Shown here: positions 29,389-38,209 of the stretch, one piece after another
How positions within the stretch are numbered: position 1 is the first letter of the stretch
How the letters are laid out: every line of letters starts with the position of its first letter
From: Bradyrhizobium ivorense
GTDB taxonomy: Bacteria > Pseudomonadota > Alphaproteobacteria > Rhizobiales > Xanthobacteraceae
Direction of reading: 5' to 3'
Assembly (NCBI RefSeq): GCF_900696085.1
Contig: NZ_CAADFC020000009.1
Span: 402,281 to 466,280 of the forward strand
DNA length: 64,000 nt
Translations under genes and position numbers: made by a program
Notes under the pieces: model-generated
Databases searched by the model: none
Told to the model about the DNA's origin: nothing
What the model saw: the letters and a program-made list of their open reading frames with translations, nothing else

Positions 29389-30648
29389 ATGCGTGGGTGC
29401 CGCGCGGTCGTCGCGGCACTCCTGCTCGCGTTCGGCGCATCGGGTGTGAAGGCCGGCTCCGAGGGCCGGCCGCACAGCTTCTCGCCGGAGGGACTGGCAA
29501 AGGTCTCCGACTACATCAGGAACGAGATCGTGACCGGGAAGATTCCCGGCGCGATCCTGCTGCTTCAGCAGCACGGCAAGCCGGTCTATTACGAGAAATT
29601 CGGGGTGCGCGACGCCGCCACCGAGTTCTCGATGAGCAGCGATACGATCTTCCGCCTCTACTCGATGTCGAAGCCGATCACGACCGTCACCGCGATGATG
29701 CTGGTCGAGGAGGGCAAGCTCGCGCTGAGCGATCCGGTCTCGAAGTACATCCCGGCCTTCGCCGACATGAAGGTCGCGGTGGAGAAGCGTGGTGAGGACG
29801 GCAAGCTGGCGATGACGACGGAGCCGCTGAAGCGTCCGGTGACGATCGAGGACCTGATGCGCCACACCGCCGGATTGCCCTACGGCTACTATGGCGGCGG
29901 CCTCGTCAACAAGGCCTATGCCGATGCCGGCCTGTTCGACAACGATCCCTCCAATGCCGACCTGGTGGCGCGGCTGACCAAGCTGCCGCTCGCCGAGCAG
30001 CCCGGCACGGTCTGGGACTACGGCCACTCCACCGACGTGCTCGGCCGCATCATCGAGGTGATCACGGGAAAGACGCTGTTCGCCTTCGAGAAGGAGCGGC
30101 TGCTCGGCCCGCTCGGCATGAACGACACCGAATTCTATGTCGCCGACAAGGCGAAATGGCCGCTGATCGCCGAGCCGATGCCGAAGGATCGCGTGATCAG
30201 CCCGGTCGCCGAGATGCGGGATATCAAGCAGCCGCTGCGCTGGGAATCCGGCGGCGGCGGCATGGTCGGCACCATCGGCGACTACGCGCGGTTTTCGCAG
30301 ATGCTGCTGAACGGCGGCAGCTATGGCGGCCGCCGCTATCTGAAACCGGAAACCATCGCGCTGATGGCGTCGGACCATATCGGCCCCGAGACCGGGGTGA
30401 TCCGCGACCAGAACTTTTACCCGGGGCCGAACTCGGGCTTCGGGCTCGGCTTTGCGGTGCGCACCTCGGTGCCGCCGAACACCAATTGGCCGCTCGGCGA
30501 ATATCGCTGGGACGGCGTCGGCGGCACGTTCTTCTTCATCGATCCCGCGGACGATCTGTTCGGCATCCTGATGATGCAGACGCCGACGCAGCGGGGCCGG
30601 ATCCAGCAGGAGCTCAAGACGTTGATCTATCGGGCGATGGGGCGGTAG
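29389..30648 (+). CDS. Serine hydrolase, class C beta-lactamase family (second of tandem pair)
   Basis: A 419-residue paralogue of the upstream hydrolase: signal peptide VVAALLLAFGASGVKAG, SxxK at Ser92-Lys95 (YSMSKPI), and DYGHST for the Tyr motif. Domain order and spacing match the first copy closely (for example KIPGAI-L-QQHGKPVY in both), so they arose by tandem duplication and may have diverged in substrate. Start at 29389 after GAAGGATTCG. A family F repeat sits between them. Confidence 0.9.
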   Translation: MRGCRAVVAALLLAFGASGVKAGSEGRPHSFSPEGLAKVSDYIRNEIVTGKIPGAILLLQQHGKPVYYEKFGVRDAATEFSMSSDTIFRLYSMSKPITTVTAMMLVEEGKLALSDPVSKYIPAFADMKVAVEKRGEDGKLAMTTEPLKRPVTIEDLMRHTAGLPYGYYGGGLVNKAYADAGLFDNDPSNADLVARLTKLPLAEQPGTVWDYGHSTDVLGRIIEVITGKTLFAFEKERLLGPLGMNDTEFYVADKAKWPLIAEPMPKDRVISPVAEMRDIKQPLRWESGGGGMVGTIGDYARFSQMLLNGGSYGGRRYLKPETIALMASDHIGPETGVIRDQNFYPGPNSGFGLGFAVRTSVPPNTNWPLGEYRWDGVGGTFFFIDPADDLFGILMMQTPTQRGRIQQELKTLIYRAMGR

Positions 30649-30837
30649 CTGAGCGGGGTGACCTAATCTTTCATTGCCAGGCGATGCTGCTAAGCCCCAG
30701 TCTCGGCGGATGAAATCGATCTGGGTCGCGATGGCATTGGCCGAATATTAACAAAGGTTGTGGAGCGGACTTACTCGCTAACAGATTGAAAACGGTATTC
30801 GTCCGATGATGGCCCGATCCCCATTCGGAGGTGTCAT

Positions 30838-31383
30838 ATGGACGCCAGGCTCATTTCTACGCTGGGCGCTTTAGGTCTGGCCGGCGGCTATGTCGTCTAC
30901 GACACGTCGAACTCCGATCCCACGGTTTATCCCTATTCCAGGCAGCAGGCCCAGACCATGCTGGTGGCTGCGAAGACCACGCTTCCAAGGCGCGACAAGA
31001 GCGGGCAGATCGAGATCTGGAGCACCGGTCGCTCGAGCAAGGGCGTCATGCTCAACATGAAATATGCAAGCAAGGCGCCGCTCATCACATGCGACGTTGC
31101 GATCACGGACGTCGGGCCCGACAAGGTCCGTGTCGTTCCGGATTGCGGCGCCGATCCGAAGCAGGAGTCCGCGATCAATCGGACGTCTGAGGAACTGCGC
31201 GTCCCCATGTTCGCGGAGCATGTCGAGGCGACGCTCAACAAGCGAGAATTCAGCCGCGAGCGGGTTAGTCGGAAGGAAGTTGCGATTACGTTCAAGAACC
31301 TGAACGAAATGCAGAACGAAGCGCTGCAAACATACGCGGATGAGCAGCGGTTGCTGCACGACACGTATTCCACGAAGCGGTAA
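30838..31383 (+). CDS. Hypothetical protein with N-terminal membrane segment
   Basis: A 181-residue protein I do not recognise. Residues 5-20 (LISTLGALGLAGGYVVY) form a weak membrane or signal segment; the rest is basic and hydrophilic, with two cysteines (in ITCDVA and PDCGAD) and a coiled-coil-like C terminus around LNEMQNEALQTYADEQRLL. The start has CGGAGGTG upstream. Isolated between the hydrolase pair and the convergent threonine aldolase gene. Confidence 0.65.
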   Translation: MDARLISTLGALGLAGGYVVYDTSNSDPTVYPYSRQQAQTMLVAAKTTLPRRDKSGQIEIWSTGRSSKGVMLNMKYASKAPLITCDVAITDVGPDKVRVVPDCGADPKQESAINRTSEELRVPMFAEHVEATLNKREFSRERVSRKEVAITFKNLNEMQNEALQTYADEQRLLHDTYSTKR

Positions 31384-31405
31384 GGATGGCCGTTCCGCCA
31401 GTTTC

Positions 31406-31440
31406 GTAGCCCGGATTTCGCTGCGCTCCATCCGGGCCAC
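31406..31440. repeat. TAGCCCGG palindrome, family C copy 2 (short)
   Basis: A compact 35-bp version: TAGCCCGGATTTCGCTGCGC then TCCATCCGGGCCA. It lies in the gap between two convergent genes and could act as a bidirectional transcript end. Confidence 0.75.
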
Positions 31441-31444
31441 GGAG

Positions 31445-32512
31445 CTACGCCGCGCGCACGATGTCCCTGACGTGGCCGATCGCCTCGTCGATCATTGCAG
31501 CAGTCACGTCGAGATGGGTGCAGGCCCTGATCCTTCCGTCCATCATCGCCAGCATCACGCCGCGCTTGCGTAGCTCAGCGACCATCCTGTCGCCGGCGAC
31601 ACCGGCCCCGTCAGGCTTGAAGAACACCAGGTTGGTCTCGGGCGCCTGCACCTCGACGCCGTTGATCTGCGACAGTCCGCGCGCCAGCGCCCGCGCATTG
31701 GCGTGGTCGTCGGCAAGGCGCTCGACGTGATGAGCGAGGGCGTGGATGCAGGCGGCGGCCGCGACGCCGGATTGCCGCATCGAGCCGCCGAGCCGCTGCT
31801 TCCAGCGCCAGACGTCGTCGATGAAGGCGCGGCTGCCGGCGATCGCGCCGCCGATCGGCGCGCCGAGCCCCTTGGAGAAATCGATCCAGGCCGAATCCCA
31901 GCCGGCCGTCATGTCGCGCGGCGAGATGCCCGAGGCGACGGTGGCGTTCAAGAGCCGCGCGCCGTCCATGTGGGTGGCGAGGCCATGAGCTTTCGCGATG
32001 CGCACGATCTCGTCGAGCGCCGCCTTCTTCCAGATCGTGCCGCCGCCGATATTGGCGGTCTGCTCGACGCTGACCAGCACCTGCAGCGGCTGATAACGGG
32101 TGCGCGGATGCAGCGCGGCGCGGAACGTCTCCGGCGCGAACTGGCCGTCATCGCCCGGCAGCGGCGTGATCTGGAAGCCGCCGAGCGCGGCATGGGCGCC
32201 GCCCTCGCGTGCGATAATATGCGCGGTCGCATGCGCCAAAATCTCGTCGCCGGGGCGGCAATAGGCCAGCGTCGCCGCGACGTTGCACATCGTGCCCGAC
32301 GGCATGAACACCGCCGCTTCCTTGCCGAGCAGGTCGGCAACGCGGGCGTTGAGCTCGTTGGTGGTCGGATCGTCGCCGACCTGCTCGTCGCCGACCTCGG
32401 CCTTCGCCATCGCCTCGCGCATCGCCGGTGTGGGCTTGGTTTGCGTATCCGACAGCAGATTGATGCGGACGGGCGGAGCCTTGGGATCGGGCGGGGCAGG
32501 GGTGTAGTGCAT
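31445..32512 (-). CDS. Low-specificity L-threonine aldolase
   Basis: A 355-residue PLP enzyme that splits L-threonine (or allo-threonine) to glycine and acetaldehyde. Typical blocks are the DTQTKPTPAMREAM start, FMPSGTMCN, HMDGARLLNA and the PLP lysine in IDFSKGLGAPIGG. Starts with ATG at 32512. Its promoter side is the rpsD terminator, so it is transcribed separately from rpsD. Confidence 0.92.
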   Translation of the reverse strand: MHYTPAPPDPKAPPVRINLLSDTQTKPTPAMREAMAKAEVGDEQVGDDPTTNELNARVADLLGKEAAVFMPSGTMCNVAATLAYCRPGDEILAHATAHIIAREGGAHAALGGFQITPLPGDDGQFAPETFRAALHPRTRYQPLQVLVSVEQTANIGGGTIWKKAALDEIVRIAKAHGLATHMDGARLLNATVASGISPRDMTAGWDSAWIDFSKGLGAPIGGAIAGSRAFIDDVWRWKQRLGGSMRQSGVAAAACIHALAHHVERLADDHANARALARGLSQINGVEVQAPETNLVFFKPDGAGVAGDRMVAELRKRGVMLAMMDGRIRACTHLDVTAAMIDEAIGHVRDIVRAA

Positions 32513-32552
32513 GATGTTTCTCTCGATCGATGTGCCGCGACTTTAGCCAAAC

Positions 32553-32580
32553 AAAAAGGCCCCGGCAAAACCGGGGCCTT
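32553..32580 (-). terminator. rpsD terminator
   Basis: Stem AAGGCCCCGG / CCGGGGCCTT with loop CAAAA; on the minus strand it is followed by a run of five T. It lies 25 bases past the rpsD stop and is a textbook rho-independent terminator. Confidence 0.9.
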
Positions 32581-32604
32581 TCGTATTTCGCATCGCTGAG
32601 CTGA

Positions 32605-33222
32605 TCAGCGCGAATAGAATTCGACGATCAGATGCGGCTCCATCTGCACCGGGAACGGCACGTCGGAGAGGCCGGGGATGCGCGCGAACTTCGCGGTCAT
32701 CTTGGAGTGATCGACCTCGATGAAGTCCGGCACGTCGCGCTCGGGCAGCTGGGTCGCTTCCAGCACCGGGGTGAGCTGCTTGGAGGATTCCTTGACCTCG
32801 ATGGTGTCGCCGACCTTCAGCATGTAGCTGCCGATGTTGACCTTGCGGCCGTTCACCTTGACGTGGCCGTGATTGATGAACTGGCGTGCGGCGAACATCG
32901 TCGAGACGAACTTCGAGCGATACACCACGGTGTCGAGACGGCGCTCCAGGAGGCCGATCAGGTTCTCGCCGGTGTCGCCCTTGAGGCGGCTGGCCTCGAC
33001 ATAGATGCCGTGGAACTGGCGCTCGGAAATGTTGGCGTAGTAGCCCTTGAGCTTCTGCTTGGCGCGCAGCTGCACGCCGAAGTCGGAGAGCTTGCCCTTG
33101 CGGCGCTGGCCGTGCTGGCCGGGGCCGTATTCCCTGCGGTTCACGGGGCTCTTCGGGCGGCCCCAGATATTCTGGCCCATGCGGCGATCGATCTTGTACT
33201 TCGCCTCACTGCGCTTTGTCAT
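32605..33222 (-). CDS. rpsD: 30S ribosomal protein S4
   Basis: A 205-residue S4, the primary 16S rRNA binding protein that nucleates the 30S body. It shows the N-terminal [18 protein letters not shown], the S4 RNA-binding fold [14 protein letters not shown], and [17 protein letters not shown]. It stands alone, not in the alpha operon, typical for Rhizobiales. It has a strong terminator downstream and a likely promoter with a leader hairpin upstream. Confidence 0.98.
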   Translation of the reverse strand: MTKRSEAKYKIDRRMGQNIWGRPKSPVNRREYGPGQHGQRRKGKLSDFGVQLRAKQKLKGYYANISERQFHGIYVEASRLKGDTGENLIGLLERRLDTVVYRSKFVSTMFAARQFINHGHVKVNGRKVNIGSYMLKVGDTIEVKESSKQLTPVLEATQLPERDVPDFIEVDHSKMTAKFARIPGLSDVPFPVQMEPHLIVEFYSR

Positions 33223-33375
33223 CGCGGTCCTCTTTGCATAGCCGCAGCCATCGAGCTCCGGCCTTTTTTGGTTTCAGGTTTGAGGAGACGCGCCCTCCTG
33301 TGTACCGGCCCAAGGGCCCGTACCGACAGATCCGCCTCGAAAGCTCGAGGACGAACCACGGGTCGCGAAACGCTT

Positions 33376-33397
33376 CGCGGGCCGAAACCGGCCCGCG
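33376..33397 (-). promoter_or_regulatory. Hairpin in the likely rpsD leader
   Basis: Perfect 9-bp stem CGCGGGCCG / CGGCCCGCG with loop AAAC, about 155 bases upstream of rpsD and just downstream of the proposed promoter at 33408-33436. No T-run follows, so it is not a terminator. It could be part of a leader that regulates S4, but this is inference. Confidence 0.4.
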
Positions 33398-33407
33398 AGC
33401 AGGGGTG

Positions 33408-33436
33408 GTCTTAAGGAGAAACCGCCGTCCTGTCAA
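33408..33436 (-). promoter_or_regulatory. Candidate sigma-70 promoter of rpsD
   Basis: On the minus strand, TTGACA (33431-33436), a 17-bp spacer, and TAAGAC (33408-33413). The leader to rpsD would be about 180 bases. The rest of 33223-33623 shows no gene. Confidence 0.5.
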
Positions 33437-33623
33437 ACAAAAGACAGGGTATTTGGGGCCGATTTGGCACCAAAATGGTCGTTTTTTGCCCTTCGAAGGC
33501 CGGGAGCCGTCGCTTGCGGCCGGCCAAGCGTCAGCTCGTGGCCGGATCGCACGGCAATCGGGCAAAAAACCGGCGCTCACCGCCCGCATTGGCAAGTGGC
33601 CGGCTGTCCATCGCAGGCACGGT

Positions 33624-34586
33624 CTAGCTCGTACCGCTCAGCGTTTGCGACGGATACTCGCCGAACATCGCGCGGTAATACTGCGCGAAACGCCCGAGCT
33701 CGATAAAGCCCTGCTCGAGCGCCACCTCGGAAACCGTGGTCTGTTTGGGTCTGCTTTGGCGCAGGATGGAATGAATCGCGCAAAGCCGCTTGTGGCGGAG
33801 GAACGTAACCGGCCCGATGCCGAACACCTCATGGAATGCGCGATGCAGACTCCGCCGTGAGACACCGAAGGCGGAGCAGATTTCCGAGACATGGACCGGG
33901 CGCGACCCCGCCGCCTCCAGATATTCCTCGATGTTGCGCACCAGCTTCATGGCAGACGGCAGATAGCCGGAATCGTCGCGGGGCAGCGAAGCTGCGACCG
34001 GCGCGGTCATGCAGTCGACGATCGCGCGCTTCCAGAATTCGGCTGATGCCTCCGACAGCGCGCCGGGCTGCCGCGCAAGATGCGGAACGATCTGCTGCAG
34101 CCTTTGCGCGCCTGCCATGCCGACGCCGTCGTCCGCGCGATAGTGGCGCTTCTCCAGCCAGGCTTCCGGATCGGCAAGCCGGGGCTCGCCACCGAACACG
34201 CTGGGGAGGTCGGCCAGATCGAGACGGATCGCCGCATAGGACGAGCCGCTGTGAAAAACCCCGTCATGCTCGACGGAGGGTGGAATGACGAGAACGTCCG
34301 CCGGCTGCATGTCGAAGGCCCAATGCGTGACGCGGTCCTTGGCGCTGAGCAGCATGCCAACGATCAGCTTTTCCTCGGTCGAGATGCGCTGGGTACGGAC
34401 GCCGACATTGAAGGCGCCGATGCTGAGCGAGAAATCGCCGATGCCGACATGCGACAGGGTGCCGCGCAGCCGTCCGCGCTCGAGCTGCATGACGTCGACA
34501 TGCGAGCCCTTGACGGCCTGATGAAGTCCCTCAAAGCCTTCAAGTCTGCTGGTGCTGACCGACAGATGTTCGCCCATCATCTGCAT
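33624..34586 (-). CDS. AraC-family transcriptional regulator
   Basis: A 320-residue AraC regulator. The C-terminal ~100 residues hold two helix-turn-helix motifs: VSEICSAFGVSRRSLHRAFH then the second around SEVALEQGFIELGRFAQYY, with the conserved GPVTFLRHKRL between. The N terminus (about 1-200) is a distinct sensing domain. The target is unknown. Start ATG at 34586; an ATG three codons on is equally possible. Confidence 0.9.
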   Translation of the reverse strand: MQMMGEHLSVSTSRLEGFEGLHQAVKGSHVDVMQLERGRLRGTLSHVGIGDFSLSIGAFNVGVRTQRISTEEKLIVGMLLSAKDRVTHWAFDMQPADVLVIPPSVEHDGVFHSGSSYAAIRLDLADLPSVFGGEPRLADPEAWLEKRHYRADDGVGMAGAQRLQQIVPHLARQPGALSEASAEFWKRAIVDCMTAPVAASLPRDDSGYLPSAMKLVRNIEEYLEAAGSRPVHVSEICSAFGVSRRSLHRAFHEVFGIGPVTFLRHKRLCAIHSILRQSRPKQTTVSEVALEQGFIELGRFAQYYRAMFGEYPSQTLSGTS

Positions 34587-34779
34587 GCCCTGCTACGGAA
34601 ACGCGATTATTCTATTGGTCCCACGGCAGAAATCTGCCCCATCTTATTCCCTGCGGCAACCTGTCGTCATTGTGCTGATTCGGATGGCGGATGTTCGTTA
34701 CGGCTACCTCGCCGATTTTCGCTTGTTTTTCAGAGAAAGCGATGCCGGCCGGGATTGGCACAAACTGCATATTGGCGGC

Positions 34780-35556
34780 TCACCGCCTGATCCCGGCAAA
34801 CGCCGCGGCAATCCCGCGCTGGAACAGCGACCAGTCGAAGCCGAGCGCCAGCGCCGCGTAGCCGCGCTCGATCATCGCATTGGCCTGCTCGGCGGTGCGC
34901 GCGACGCCGCCGATCGGCACACCGCTTCGCATGATGCCTTGCTCGGCGCGCTGCATCAGTGCGACCACCTCGGGATCGTCGGGCAGGCCGCGCTTGTTGA
35001 TCGAGGTGGCGAGGTCGCCGGGACCGATCACCGCAAGGTCGATGCCTGGCACAGCCATGATCTCGTCGATACGCTCGACCGCCTCGACGTGCTCGATCGT
35101 GATCATGCAGATCATGTCGTCATCGGCGGTCGCCATGTAATCGTTCATCGAGACGCCCCAGCGGAACGGGGCATGGAACGGGCCCCACAGCCGCTCGCCG
35201 TTCGGCGGATAGCGCACGCTGCGCACCGCCTTCGCGGCGTCGGCGGCATTGCAGATCATCGGAAAGTTGATGCCGAGCGCGCCGATGTCCATCGGCGCCT
35301 TGGCCAGATGCGGCTCGTTGGCGGCGATCCGCACCATCGGCACGCACGGCGTGCCTGAGGTCGCCACGATCATCGCGTGCGCGGTGCCAAGATCGATCGG
35401 GCCGTGCTCGAGGTCGACGACGATCCAGTCCAGCGACTGCGCCATGATCTGCACGGTCTGGATGCTCGGAATGGTCGCGATCGCGCCGAAGGTCGGGCGC
35501 TTCTCGCGCCAGGCTTGTCGCAAGCGGTTGAGCGGCGTCAGCGGTGCGGATGTCAA
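34780..35556 (-). CDS. HpcH/HpaI-family aldolase
   Basis: A 258-residue class II-type aldolase of the HpcH/HpaI/citrate-lyase-beta superfamily. Key motifs are WIVVDLEHGPID with metal-binding acidic residues, VRIAANEPHLAKAPMDIG, and the long central segment MICMITIEHVEAVERIDEIM with the Glu ligand. Members cleave 2-keto-3-deoxy acids to pyruvate and an aldehyde; the substrate here is open. The previous gene (AraC) is transcribed the same way with a 193-bp gap, so control by it is possible. Confidence 0.87.
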   Translation of the reverse strand: MTSAPLTPLNRLRQAWREKRPTFGAIATIPSIQTVQIMAQSLDWIVVDLEHGPIDLGTAHAMIVATSGTPCVPMVRIAANEPHLAKAPMDIGALGINFPMICNAADAAKAVRSVRYPPNGERLWGPFHAPFRWGVSMNDYMATADDDMICMITIEHVEAVERIDEIMAVPGIDLAVIGPGDLATSINKRGLPDDPEVVALMQRAEQGIMRSGVPIGGVARTAEQANAMIERGYAALALGFDWSLFQRGIAAAFAGIRR

Positions 35557-35693
35557 GCGGTCCTCCCTCGATGGGCGAAAGCAAGCTGCGGCGCGTATTC
35601 ATAGACGTTCGCTTTGCAGTGGCAAAGCAGACAGTTGTCTGTTCGCCGTGATCGACGGTCCTTGCGTAAACTGTGTCGGTCACCCTGGCGTTT

Positions 35694-35843
35694 TCAAGTG
35701 ACGACTTCGACGACGCCCATCATCCCCTTGTCTTCGTGATCGACCGCGTGACAATGGTAGACGAACCGACCGACGATTGTGGGATCAACCGGCGCATTGC
35801 ATCCCTCACCACACGAGAGGCTACGGCACACGATATTGAATTT
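35694..35843 (-). pseudogene. Multicopper oxidase C-terminal remnant
   Basis: The minus strand reads ...CNAPVDPTIVGRF-VYHCHAVDHEDKGMMGVVEVV and stops at 35694. The HCHxxxHExxGMM motif is the C-terminal type 1/3 copper site of multicopper oxidases. Only about 50 residues survive; an in-frame stop lies upstream near 35846, and no cupredoxin domains precede. It is a decayed or truncated gene, not a functional oxidase. Confidence 0.7.
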
Positions 35844-36024
35844 CTATGGCGTTAATTTGCATCCTGCCATCAAGCCGACGTGGAGCACTTTTTCTGCGGC
35901 AGCGACAGACTTGTAATTCCACGACAAGAACCGGAGTTTGGCCGATTTGAATCAGACGTAAACGCTCTGCCGGGTCGCTGGCGACGCCGGCGATCTTGAC
36001 GAGTCTGATCAAGGAGCCATCCGA

Positions 36025-36474
36025 ATGAGCAAGCAAGACGATAACAAGGCGGTGGTCGGCCGCTGGTTCACCGAGTTTTGGGGCAAGTCCGTCAACCTCG
36101 GTGTTATCGACGAGATCGCCGCGCCCGACATGCTGTTGAAATATTCGCTGCACGAACCCCGCCGCGGACGCGACGACATCAGGGCGTTCATGACCGATTT
36201 CCGGGCTGCGTTCCCCGATCTCAATTTCTGGGGAACGGCCGATCTGATTGCCGAGGGCGACTATGTCGTCGGTCAGTGGGAAGGCGGCGGCACCCACACC
36301 GGGCCCGCTTTCAGGGACTTCCTGATCGGCAGCCTGCCGGCCGCGACCGGACGCAAGATGCACTTCACCGGCACCACCGTGCTGAAGGTCGTGGGCGGCA
36401 AGATCGTCGAGGAAGTCGGTCTCGACGATGGTGTCACCGCGCTGACGCAGCTCGGGCTGCTGAAGGCCGCGTAA
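36025..36474 (+). CDS. SnoaL-like/ester cyclase domain protein
   Basis: A 149-residue NTF2-like cone protein of the polyketide-cyclase/ester-cyclase group: NKAVVGRWFTEFWGKSVNLG, MLLKYSLHEPRRGRDDIRAF and TDFRAAFPDLNFWG near the substrate pocket. Function in bacteria is often unknown. The start at 36025 follows AAGGAGCCATCCG. The region 35845-36024 between it and the copper-oxidase remnant holds no supported gene. Confidence 0.87.
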   Translation: MSKQDDNKAVVGRWFTEFWGKSVNLGVIDEIAAPDMLLKYSLHEPRRGRDDIRAFMTDFRAAFPDLNFWGTADLIAEGDYVVGQWEGGGTHTGPAFRDFLIGSLPAATGRKMHFTGTTVLKVVGGKIVEEVGLDDGVTALTQLGLLKAA

Positions 36475-36571
36475 TCGGTCCATAGCGAGATCAAGCGAGG
36501 TCCGCATCGATATGCGGGCCTCGCCGTGCCGTTCGGAAATCGGGTGGCAGCGTCGGCCATCCTGTGGCGCT

Positions 36572-37672
36572 ATGCAACCGATGAACGTGAACCTCAAATG
36601 GCCTGAGACAACGACACCGCTCTCCGTCGCGGCCGATCCGCGCTGGGCGCGGATTGCCGCCCGCGACAGGACGGCGGATGGCGCGTTCTGGTACTCGGTG
36701 GCGACGACCGGCGTCTACTGCCGGCCGTCATGTCCTTCGCGCACCGCGAACCCTAAGAATGTTCAGCTGCACGACACGCTGGCAAGCGCCAAGGCGACCG
36801 GCTTTCGGCCATGCCGGCGCTGCAATCCGAACGGACCATCGATCGAGGCCGAGAACGCCGCCCTGGTCGTCAAGGCCTGCCGTCTCGTCGAACAGTGCGA
36901 GGAAGAGCCTTCGCTCGAAGAGCTGGCTGACGCGGTCTGCCTGAGCCCAAGCTACTTCCACCGCATGTTCAAGGCGGCGACCGGGCTGACGCCCAAGGGA
37001 TATGCCGCGGCCTGCCGCGCCAGCAAGGTGCGCGAAAGCCTCGCCTCGGGACACAGTGTCACCGCGGCGATCTATGACGCCGGGTTCAATTCAAGCGGCC
37101 GCTTCTACGAAAAATCCACCGGCATGCTCGGCATGACGCCGTCGCACTACCGCGCAGGTGGCGCCAATGAGGAGATCAAATTCGCGATCGGCCAGACTTA
37201 TCTCGGCGCCATTCTGGTCGCGTCGAGCACGAAGGGCGTCGCCGCGATCCTGTTGGGCGATGATGCCGAGGCGCTGCTGCGCGAGCTGCAGGACCGCTTC
37301 CCGAACGCCCGCCTGATTGGTGCCGACCGGGAATACGAGGCCATCGTCGCGCGCGTTGTCGGCTTCGTGGAAGCACCTCGGCTCGGCCTCGATCTGCCGC
37401 TCGATGTCCGCGGCACCGCGTTCCAGCAGCGCGTCTGGCAGGCGCTCCGGGACATTCCGGTCGGGGCGACCGTCACCTATGCCGAACTCGCGCAACGCAT
37501 CGGCTCCTGCAAGTCGGTGCGCGCGGTCGCCGGCGCCTGCGCCGTAAACAAGCTCGCCGTCGCGATTCCCTGCCACCGCGTGATCCGCACCGATGGTTCG
37601 GTCTCGGGCTACGCGTGGGGCGTCGAGCGAAAGCGTGCGCTGCTCGACCGGGAGGCCTCGCAGAAAGTCTGA
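36572..37672 (+). CDS. ada: Bifunctional DNA-binding regulator/O6-methylguanine-DNA methyltransferase Ada
   Basis: A 366-residue Ada protein. The N-terminal Zn-binding Ada domain has the four Cys (GVYCRPSCPSR and FRPCRRCNPN), then the AraC-like HTH (LEELADAVCLSPSYFHRMFK), then the C-terminal methyltransferase with the active Cys in AVAIPCHRVIRTDG. It repairs O6-methylguanine and methylphosphotriesters and turns on its own regulon when methylated. Start uncertain between ATG at 36572 and 36581. Tandem with a small gene and followed by a strong terminator. Confidence 0.94.
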   Translation: MQPMNVNLKWPETTTPLSVAADPRWARIAARDRTADGAFWYSVATTGVYCRPSCPSRTANPKNVQLHDTLASAKATGFRPCRRCNPNGPSIEAENAALVVKACRLVEQCEEEPSLEELADAVCLSPSYFHRMFKAATGLTPKGYAAACRASKVRESLASGHSVTAAIYDAGFNSSGRFYEKSTGMLGMTPSHYRAGGANEEIKFAIGQTYLGAILVASSTKGVAAILLGDDAEALLRELQDRFPNARLIGADREYEAIVARVVGFVEAPRLGLDLPLDVRGTAFQQRVWQALRDIPVGATVTYAELAQRIGSCKSVRAVAGACAVNKLAVAIPCHRVIRTDGSVSGYAWGVERKRALLDREASQKV

Positions 37673-37729
37673 GTGTTCGCCCGTCGAAGCAATGTCCGGG
37701 TCTCGCCGGTCAAAGGAATTTCCCTGACG

Positions 37730-37975
37730 ATGGATCCTCGCATCGCACCGAAGAAACGGCTCGAGAAACGCGTGCGTGTCGAGACGACGTTCGATGCGGT
37801 TGCGGCCCGGATGGAGTCCGATCCGGCCAAGGCCGAAGTGATGGCCCATTTCGCCAATCTCGTCGCGGACGGGTTTGCCGAATGGCAAGTGCTGGACAAC
37901 GGGACCATACGCCTGCGGCTGACCACGGGCGCGACCTATCTCCTCGAACAGACCACGGTCACGCGCATCGCGTGA
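37730..37975 (+). CDS. Small hypothetical protein
   Basis: An 81-residue protein with no recognised domain. It is charged and helical at first (IAPKKRLEKRVRVETTFDAV), then shows a beta pattern NGTIRLRLTTGATYLLEQTT. The start at 37730 follows AAGGAATTTCCC. It starts 57 bases after ada and ends just before a terminator at 38004, so it is probably co-transcribed with ada. Confidence 0.6.
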   Translation: MDPRIAPKKRLEKRVRVETTFDAVAARMESDPAKAEVMAHFANLVADGFAEWQVLDNGTIRLRLTTGATYLLEQTTVTRIA

Positions 37976-38003
37976 TCGGTGGGACGATGCTCTGGTTCGC
38001 TTC

Positions 38004-38031
38004 GCCAGGCGCCACTGCGCCTGGCTTTTTT
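38004..38031 (+). terminator. Terminator after ada operon
   Basis: Stem GCCAGGCGC / GCGCCTGGC with loop CACT followed by TTTTTT: a strong rho-independent terminator 28 bases after the hypothetical gene. Confidence 0.93.
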
Positions 38032-38140
38032 GTCTCGTCAGCGGCTCGAAAGCATTCTCGATTTGACAGCAAGCATCGGAGTTTGGCGTGGCGCACTTCC
38101 ACCTACGTTCGGTCGTGAGATCAGATCAAGGAGACGATCC

Positions 38141-38209
38141 ATGAAGCTCGTGACACACGCGAAGGCGAGGGAGGCTGTGGCCGCCTCGCGAGAAAGCAGG
38201 GCGTCATGA
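38141..38209 (+). CDS. 22-residue leader-like open reading frame
   Basis: ATG preceded by AAGGAGACG encodes MKLVTHAKAREAVAASRESR plus two residues and ends in TGA, which overlaps the ATG of the next gene by one base set (ATGA). It may be a translated leader coupling the next gene, or a chance frame; basic composition and the good ribosome-binding site favour translation. Confidence 0.5.
   Translation: MKLVTHAKAREAVAASRESRAS

Noticed and set aside
28052..30378. Long frames antisense to the two serine hydrolase genes
   Set aside because: Same reason as for the purL shadow; they also lack ribosome-binding sites.
28046..30648. Calling the two serine hydrolases beta-lactamases
   Set aside because: They carry SxxK and a Tyr motif shared by many esterases and peptidases, and the usual KTG region is not evident, so resistance function is not supported.
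35844..36020. Upstream continuation of the multicopper oxidase remnant
   Set aside because: The minus-strand frame contains a stop and the translated stretch beyond it shows no clear cupredoxin features.
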